Source: Lathyrus oleraceus (lineage: Eukaryota > Streptophyta > Magnoliopsida > Fabales > Fabaceae). Taken from it: 64,000 nt of DNA. Positions 57,601 through 64,000 of this stretch are shown piece after piece; position 1 is the stretch's first letter; every line of letters starts with the position of its first letter. A program made the position numbers and the translations under genes. The DNA lies in contig NC_066585.1 of the NCBI RefSeq assembly GCF_024323335.1, forward strand, positions 77,052,109-77,116,108, given 5' to 3'. The notes below the pieces were generated by a model. It saw only the letters and a program-made list of their open reading frames with translations, made no database searches and was not told where the DNA came from.

Positions 57601-59632
57601 CTTCTCTATCTTTGGTCAACATTTGTTGATTAATACATACCATTTCCATTAAATGCACTTTAATATTCTTCATCTTCTTCTTCTTCTTCTTCTTCTTTTC
57701 TTTTTTTGATCAATGAGTTAAAGATTGGTGGTTAGCATTCATACATGGAGGTTTAATCTTCCTTGATTCAAATCTAATTCATCTTGATCATGGATCAAGT
57801 GAATGACTTTGCATTAAGGATAGATTGCTTCCTAAATCATGCAAACAAACCTAAATCAATACAAGATCGTTTCTCATCTTTTCTTTTGGCATGGCAAGTT
57901 GTTGGAGTTTGATTCACTAATCAAGACCTCTAACTTGTGTTGTTGCCTACATTATTATTGACCGGTCTCAGATAGTTGTGACTTCTACATAAGTCCAATT
58001 ACGATTGCTTAACATAGCGCTAAATTTGCCTTATGGCACACTAACTACTAACATTAACCATTAACCATTAACATTTACTTCTTGCACTTTACATTTATGC
58101 AATTTACTATTCTTGTACATATTATTCATTTGCTTTTCCCTTTGCTCATTTGAGCACATGTTTATGTTAATGCAATTTTCCTTTTGCTCATTTGAGCACA
58201 TAATTGTGTATATACCTTTGTGCTTGTATTTTGTTTGATTGTTGTGGACCAAATGCAAAGAAATGGACAAATGGACTTAGACTTTAGGAATTTCCCCATG
58301 CAAATTTGGAGTCAAAGAGCAACTAGGAATTGGGCCTTTAGAGTGCTATAAAAGTCAAAGAGCAACTAGGCATTGGGCCTTTAGAATGCTATAAATGTTG
58401 CAGAGAACTTTGAAGCAAGACCACTTTCTAAACTCCTTCTTGTTCATTCTTGGTTTGTTTGATAGAACTTTTTAATGTGTGTGTTCTTGTGCTAGGGATT
58501 CCAACATTGGGCCTAAGAGAGGAACCATTGCCATGAGCTTCTAAGAGAGAGAGAGATCTAAGAGCCATTGAGGAACTTTCCAAGAGCTTGTTTGATTATG
58601 TTGATTGCTTGAGCTTACTATTATTTTGCTTGCATATTCCAAAGGATGGAAGCTACTTGGATCATCAATATGATCTCAAGAGAGGAACTCCATTTGTGGT
58701 CTTGCTTATTATCCCTTATCTCTTGTATGACTAGGACTTTAGCCATTCTTCTTCTTCCCCACTCTAACCCAAGCCAAAACTTTTGTGCAAACATTTAACA
58801 TTTCTTTTCCAACATTAGAAACCCAAGCCTTATGCTTTTGATTTTCAAACTTTCTTTTCATAACACTTATTTTGAATTGAATCCTTAGATCCACTTTGAC
58901 CATATTTTGTAAATACTTTTCATTGGTAAATATAACCCATTCAAATGCTTTTGTGGTTTCAATGGCCACTTTCTTATCAAAACTTTTCATAACCTTTAGC
59001 TATTAGGTTTGAGTTATCCTTGAGGTAGATGTAATACTCACCTATATCCTTAGTGATGGACAATGAGTCTTCCATGCTTATTATAGGGTTAACCCCTCAC
59101 TAGCATGTTGAAGCTATCCTCACATGGTGGATTTGTGGTTTTAGGTTGAGTTTTCTCCCTTGGATAACAAAAGACCTTAAGGCTTTTGGACCAATCCATT
59201 CACCAACTTTTTTTTGAGATTTTTACCCCGAACTACGAGGTTTTGATCCTAATCTTTTTTAAGATGGTACGTAGGCAATGGGTTCATCCATCCAAACACA
59301 AAATCTAAATAACTTGTATATTCTCTTCTCATCTCTTCAATCATGTTTGCACAAACAAATTTTCACAAAATACTAACCTTACAACAAAAATGAAAAGGGC
59401 TCCCTAGGAGTACCTAGGATGTTTTTGGTGCTTAAAACCTTCCCATTGCATAACCAACCCCCTTACCCAGATCTCTGACATTTTTAATAGTTTTTGATTC
59501 GATAAAACTTTTAGGTTTTTGTTCGCTTTCTAACCATTCCTTTGGATTAATAGAAATGCGGTGGCGACTCGACTTGTATGGTTTACCTTGGATTTAGCCA
59601 ATATCTCTAATGATAACGAATACCCCGCTACA
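54696..59632 (+). repeat. 5' LTR of Ogre, 4937 bp
   Basis: Starts TGTAAGACCCAAATTTTG, ends CCCCGCTACA. The core promoter is TATATATA at 56215-56222. It has the characteristic end blocks: ACCCCGAACTACGAGGTTTT, GTACGTAGGCAATGGG, CTCCCTAGGAGTACCTAGGA and GCGGTGGCGACTCGAC. A short tandem duplication (CTAGGMATTGGGCCTTTAGA, GTGCTATAAA) lies at 58318-58400. No gene is supported inside it; open frames are below about 85 codons. Confidence 0.9.
56215..56222 (+). promoter_or_regulatory. TATA box of Ogre LTR
   Basis: GCTATATATAGGAGTGC; transcription should start roughly 30 bases on, near 56250, which gives an R-U5 of about 3.4 kb. Confidence 0.7.
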
Positions 59633-59638
59633 GAAAAG

Positions 59639-59656
59639 TGGTGACTCTGCTGGGGA
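59639..59656 (+). promoter_or_regulatory. primer binding site of Ogre (tRNA-Arg-like)
   Basis: TGGTGACTCTGCTGGGGA, one base different (T for C) from the PBS at 37777. The change is again C to T. Confidence 0.88.
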
Positions 59657-60547
59657 ACATTTGCCTAGTGGGTTTTACCTACTTTTCGGTTTTGTTGTAT
59701 TGTATATTATTTTTCTGACATATTTTTGTGCAATTTGGGATTACTGTATTGTATGTAATGATTGAATTGCTTGAATATTAATTTCTTGTATGCTTGGTGA
59801 TCTTTGTGAGATGAGTTCTATACCCGAACTCGAGTGCACTTAGGATAGGAGAATGGCGTAGTCTTGTTAGCTTGTGTGGAGTTATTCCTTAGCAACTTGA
59901 CTTGCGAGCCCATTCACTTGGTGGAGGTCATGTTTGGATCAATAATGTCACACAAGTAGTTGTGGTTAGACATTACTCTTTCCAATATAGACCTTAGAAG
60001 CCAAAGACCTTAGTTTACCAAGCCCATCTTGGCCTATTCTTAGGATGTAGTGCGAAAGTCGTTCAAGTGTAAGATTTGATACGATTGTTACGTGATACTA
60101 CACTCATAAGAGTCTCTCTTGAGAATATTTTTGGAATACGAGTAGTCGTTTATCCGATAATATCTGAAAGATGGGATGATGACTATGGGAACCTCTTGTA
60201 GAACATGTTTGGCAGGTTTAACCCTAGTACACTCCTTTTGGGTGGTTCTTAACCGAGACTCCATGCTCGTGACTTGCAACAAACCCTTGATTCATGGTTG
60301 ATCCGTTCTTGTATCCTTAATATCAATGGAACTTGGGTGTTGATAAGGTATAAACCATAATCCACCAAAATGGATGATTGATATTAAGGATGACATGATC
60401 CATCCCATGACCTTTGTGTGGTGTGCTTTGCTTGATCCTTGAGTGTGATTGTTGCATCCATGCATTCATGCACCCATTTGCATCCATATCATCAATAATG
60501 CGAAAATTTTCAAGAAACTTAAGAGGTCTATTTGCAAATTTTCAGAC
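59657..60547 (+). other. 5' leader of Ogre
   Basis: About 0.9 kb between PBS and ORF1 with no coding signal beyond short frames. Confidence 0.6.
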
Positions 60548-61998
60548 ATGGAAAGACAAAGAAGGAATACGAAGAAGTACAGTTTCAGACAACCCGACTT
60601 GAAAGAGCTAAGGAATTTGACATCCTATGTATTAGATCCCTTGGGTTATAAGGCTCGTTTTGGGAAGCTTCTATCTGTTCTGACTACTCAGGTGGACGAA
60701 GGATTGATGAGTGTACTGGTGCAGTTCTATGATCCCTTGTAATGTTGCTTCACATTTCCGGATTTTCAGCTTCTGCCTACGCTTGAGGAGTATGCCTATC
60801 TTGTGGGTATACCTATTCTAGACCAGTTGTCGTTCACTGGCTTAGAGAGTGTTCCTACTTCTCAAGAGATAGCTGATATGTTGCATATAGATGAATCTCT
60901 GGTTGGTGCTCATATGACTACCAAAGGTGGAATTCAAGGTCTCCCTTCTGAGTTCCTCATTGCTCAAGCTACTATGTATGGGAAGGCCATGAGTGAGGAC
61001 GCCTTTGAGGCCATATTTGTACTTCTCATCTATGGGTTAGTGTTGTTCCCTAACATCGACAAGTTTGTGGATGTGAACGCTATTAGGATTTTCTCTACTC
61101 TTAATCACGTTCCGACTCTATTGGGTGATACTTACTTTTCTTTGCATATGAGGAATGCAAAGGGTGGAGGTACCATTGTGTGCTGTTTGCCTCTGTTGTA
61201 CAAGTGGTTTATTTCGCACTTGCCACAGACGGTCGCCTTCAAGGAGAACAAAGGATGTCTATGGTGGTCCACGAGACTCATGTCTCTCACTAATGATGAT
61301 ATCTTTTGGTACAACCGTGTGTATGATGGTGTGCAGATTATCGACTCTTGTGGTGAATTCTCCAATGTGCCTCTTCTTGGTACATGTGGTGGGATTAACT
61401 ACAACCCTATTTTGGCACGTCGTCAGCTTGGGTTCCCCTTAAAGGATAAACCCAATAACATTCTGTTAGAGGGTGTGTTCTTTTAGGAGGGTAAAGATCC
61501 CCAAGGCTTGAAGGGCAGGATGGTCCGCGCTTGGCGCAAGATCCATAGGAAAGGAAGGAAGGAGCTAGGTCCGAAGAATTGTGTCGCTTTGGAACCCTAT
61601 ACCTCTTGGGTTAGGAGGAGAGCTTCCGAGTACCTCATGTCGTACGAGTATCCGAGACCTACACCTTTGGTTGTGGTTGGGCCTTCAACCCTCCCTGACC
61701 AAGGGGTAGAGGAGTTGAGAGACGAAGACCGTTCACGTGCCTGGATCCTTGAACGAGAGGAGTTGCTTCAGCAGATCAAGGAGAAGGATGCTTTGATAGA
61801 GTTCCTCGAGCACCAGGTTATTGATGATCCTGATGATGCATGGACTTCTCTACTTCCTCAGTCTTCCAAGTTTTGGAAGAGGAAGTACGATCGATCGCCA
61901 AAGAGAAGGCAGACATGGAGGCAGCCTACGAGGAGGAGGTGAAGAGGCTTCGTGCATCTTATATTCCAGTCTATGGAGCTTTAGATGATTGCTTCTAG
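60548..61998 (+). pseudogene. Ogre ORF1 (function unknown), two stops and a frameshift
   Basis: Starts MERQRRNTKKYSFRQPDL at 60548. The frame holds a TAA at 60740 (after QFYDPL) and a TAG at 61484, and shifts near 61885; otherwise it reads to TAG 61996. About 480 residues. Recognisable blocks are FPDFQLLPTLEEYAYLVGIP, EAIFVLLIYGLVLFPNID, FISHLPQTVAFKENK and GGINYNPILARRQLGFPL. The C-terminus is a coiled coil (REELLQQIKEKDALIEFLEHQ; later EAAYEEEVKRLR). This is the extra ORF that Ogre elements carry before gag. Similar legume proteins are, as I recall, labelled DUF7745. Its role is not known. Confidence 0.85.
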
Positions 61999-62289
61999 GG
62001 ATCCATATGATGATCATTTTCCTTCTCTCTTGTATTGTATTTGGTTACCAAGGCTGTACTTCTTTGGTGTAAAAATATTTTCCAGATATTATTGATGAGA
62101 TATTTCCATATATGTGATAAATGATTAACATTTCCAATATTTGCAAATAGAACTCTAAAGTTCCTCTGATAAATAAAAACAAATCATATGCACAAGCATT
62201 GCATGCATTATGTGCATAAGTAAGTTTTGCTCCAGGCTTCTTGTTCTATGGTCTAACTTTGTGTTCTTCATTTATTTTGAAGACAAGCT
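61999..62289 (+). other. spacer between Ogre ORF1 and gag
   Basis: A mainly AT-rich non-coding stretch. The gag frame is open from 62210 upstream of recognisable gag residues (YYTRANASRLMD at 62308-62343). The likely start is ATG 62332, or an upstream spliced exon. Confidence 0.5.
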
Positions 62290-63963
62290 GACTCACCGGT
62301 ACTACACCCGAGCCAACGCATCAAGACTGATGGATCATTTGGAACAAGAGAACCGTGAGCTTAAGGAGGAAGTAGCTAGATTGACTGCCCTGATGGAGTC
62401 ATTCATGGCTGCCCAGAGCCAGTCTTCTCCGACACCTTTAACTCCTCCCCAGAGAACAGTCATCTCTAAGATTGTCTCTTCAACCGTGCCTGCGGCCAGC
62501 GCCCACTTCGCCCCAACAACCATGCAAGCCGGGTTTCCGTGGGGGATGCCTCCCAACTTCATGCTTGAGGGTCCTGTACCCACCTTTGCTTCTCTGCCGG
62601 CATCTAGCCCGGTCCTAGTCGTTCCTCCTCCTGTCGTGCATACTATGCCCAGAGTAGACGACACCATCTATCATTCTGAGCCGTCTGAGGGCTCAGATGT
62701 CTATGAAAAGATGGACGCTATGAATGATCAATTTCTTGAGCTCCGCAAGGAATTGAAGACTCTTTGAGGAAAAGACCTTTTTGGCAAGTCTGCTGCTGAA
62801 CTCTGTTTGGTCTCTAATGTGAAGATCCCTGTAAAGTTCAAAGTACCTGACTTTGAAAAGTACAAGGGAAATACTTTCCCTCTCAGCCACCAGGTCATGT
62901 ATGCCAGGAAAATGTCGACTCAGACCGACAATGACCAACTTCTCATCTACTACTTTCAGGATAGTTTGTCCGGTGCTGCCCTGCGTTGGTACATGGGCTT
63001 GGACAGTGCGAACATCCGATCCTTCAACGACCTTGGCGAGGCCTTCGTCAAGCAATACAAGTACAACGTGGATATGGCTCCCGATAGGGATCAATTGAGA
63101 GCCATGTCCCAGAAGGACAAGGAAACTTTTAAAGAATACACCCAGAGGTGGCGAGAGCTAGCAGCACAGATTGTGCCCCCGCTGGAAGAGAAAGAGATGA
63201 CCAAGATCTTTCTGAAGACCTTGAGTTCTTTTTATTACGAGCGGATGATTGCCAACGCTCCTTCTGACTTCACCGAGATGGTGAACATGGGGATGCGACT
63301 GGAAGAAGGAGTCAGGGAAGGGCGCCTGACCAGAGAAGAAGGATCTTCTGCCAAACGGTATGGGACGTTTGGAAAGAAGAAAGATGGCGAGGCATATGCT
63401 GTGACCTCCCATATTAAACCTAGAAGAACCTCATTGAGGAGGAAGACCGTGCGTCCTACCGGTAATCAGCACCAGGTGGCTCACATAGCACCTATTTTCA
63501 GAGATAATCAACAGTATCAGCATCACAACAATAATCAACAACAACATCACCGTCCTCAACAGCAGGCCTACCAGCCTTGAAACAGTAATCAAGCCAGCAT
63601 AAGTTACGAGAGAAAGAGGGTCACCTTCGATCCTATTCCTATGACATATGCAAAACTATATCCCTCTTTGATAGAGAGGAAGTTGATTACTCCACGAGAC
63701 CCACCGGCTATACCTACCAACCCTTAGTGGTGGTATAAGCCTGAATTACATTGTGTTTATCATTCCGGTGCTCCCGGACATGACGTGGAAAATTGCTACC
63801 CACTGAAGACCAAGGTTCAAGACCTTGTGAGATGTGGTATTTTGTGTTTCGAGGACGTAGGTCCTAATGTGAAGAAGAACCAATTGCCCGAGCATGGGAA
63901 ATCTGTCAACATGGTCCAGGGCTGCCCTGGTAAATATAAAGTCAAATATGTCAGTCATATTTG
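62290..63963 (+). pseudogene. gag: Ogre gag with in-frame stops
   Basis: A coiled-coil N-terminus (MDHLEQENRELKEEVARLTAL) is followed by a proline/serine/threonine-rich region and then a TGA (62765). Next is the gag core KFKVPDFEKYKGN, YYFQDSLSGAALRWYMGL, KQYKYNVDMAPDRDQ and KETFKEYTQRWRELA (62830-63165). A basic and then glutamine/histidine-rich region ends at TGA 63578. The frame resumes (ERKRVTFDPIPMTYAKLYP), meets TAG 63725, and has the zinc motif C-V-Y-H-S-G-A-P-G-H-D-V-E-N-C (C-x2-H-x5-H-x4-C, 63752-63796). It ends at TGA 63961. The core aligns with the gag at 39.4-39.7 kb. Protease lies beyond the window. Confidence 0.88.
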
Positions 63964-64000
63964 ACAATCTCTAGTCGATATGCATACACTATTGTGTGAG

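Larger units (their letters stand above)
54696..64000 (+). mobile_element. Ogre element, 5' part (continues past window)
   Basis: Ordered as in Ogre: LTR of 4.9 kb (54696-59632), PBS (59639), ORF1 (60548-61998), gag (about 62290-63963 and on). It carries nonsense codons in both ORFs. Its insertion site lies 19 bases from the TATA box of the resident minus-strand Ogre-type LTR. The 3' half lies outside the window, so target duplication and LTR divergence cannot be judged. Confidence 0.9.

Overview
This is a 64 kb stretch of AT-rich plant nuclear DNA made almost entirely of nested, mostly decayed transposable elements. I find no intact host gene, rRNA or tRNA gene. The element mix points to a legume, most likely tribe Fabeae (pea, vetch, lentil or grass pea). 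It includes Ogre-type Ty3/gypsy elements with very long LTRs, a tRNA-Arg-like primer binding site (PBS) and an extra ORF before gag. It also includes Athila/Cyclops-type elements with a tRNA-Asp-like PBS, a Tat-type element with an antisense ORF, and degenerate Ty1/copia. The species assignment is inference from family knowledge, not from a search.

Layout, left part (1-31.4 kb). An LTR end of the Tat-type family (1-380) is followed by a MAP-kinase pseudogene fragment (about 815-1330). Next come an env-like legume retroelement ORF (about 1380-2700) and a 5'-truncated LINE with a zf-RVT domain (about 2745-3380). From 5.7 to 11.3 kb lie two Athila-type elements on the minus strand, one inserted into the gag of the other. 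Their host is an Ogre-type LTR whose end remains at 11291-11494. From 11.9 to about 17.6 kb is a badly decayed minus-strand Ogre-like element (gag, coiled-coil ORF, PBS, long LTR). Then follow microsatellites, a dispersed repeat pair, a minus-strand Ty1/copia pseudogene carrying a SINE, two copia LTRs in opposite orientation, a GC-rich hAT MITE with a perfect 8-bp target duplication (26458-26806), and Ogre-type LTR pieces (27.8-31.2 kb).

Layout, right part (31.4-64 kb). This is a readable nest of insertions. An Ogre-type LTR (31411-33278, minus) was entered by a Tat-type element on the minus strand. That element shows its 3' LTR (33279-33718), polypurine tract, a plus-strand antisense ORF (34327-36046 continued at 48071-48990) and pol (51421-49062). 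The antisense ORF was split by a young 12-kb plus-strand Ogre-like element (36047-48070). This element has two matching 1.7-kb LTRs, a nearly intact gag-pro, RT and integrase cores deleted, and tandem repeats before the 3' LTR. The Tat-type pol was broken at 51421/51422 by another Ogre-type LTR (51422-54695, minus). Beside that LTR's TATA box sits a large plus-strand Ogre (54696 to beyond the window) with a 4.9-kb LTR, PBS, ORF1 and gag.

The most noteworthy points are four. The antisense ORF has its own TATA box and one or two apparent introns that only make sense on the antisense strand. The 12-kb element is a recent, RT-less gag-pro carrier. Its 3' untranslated region holds a dispersed motif equal to the 3' end of the primer tRNA, next to GATC-flanked minisatellites. 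Nonsense codons in the Ogre and antisense ORFs are mostly of the C-to-T type.
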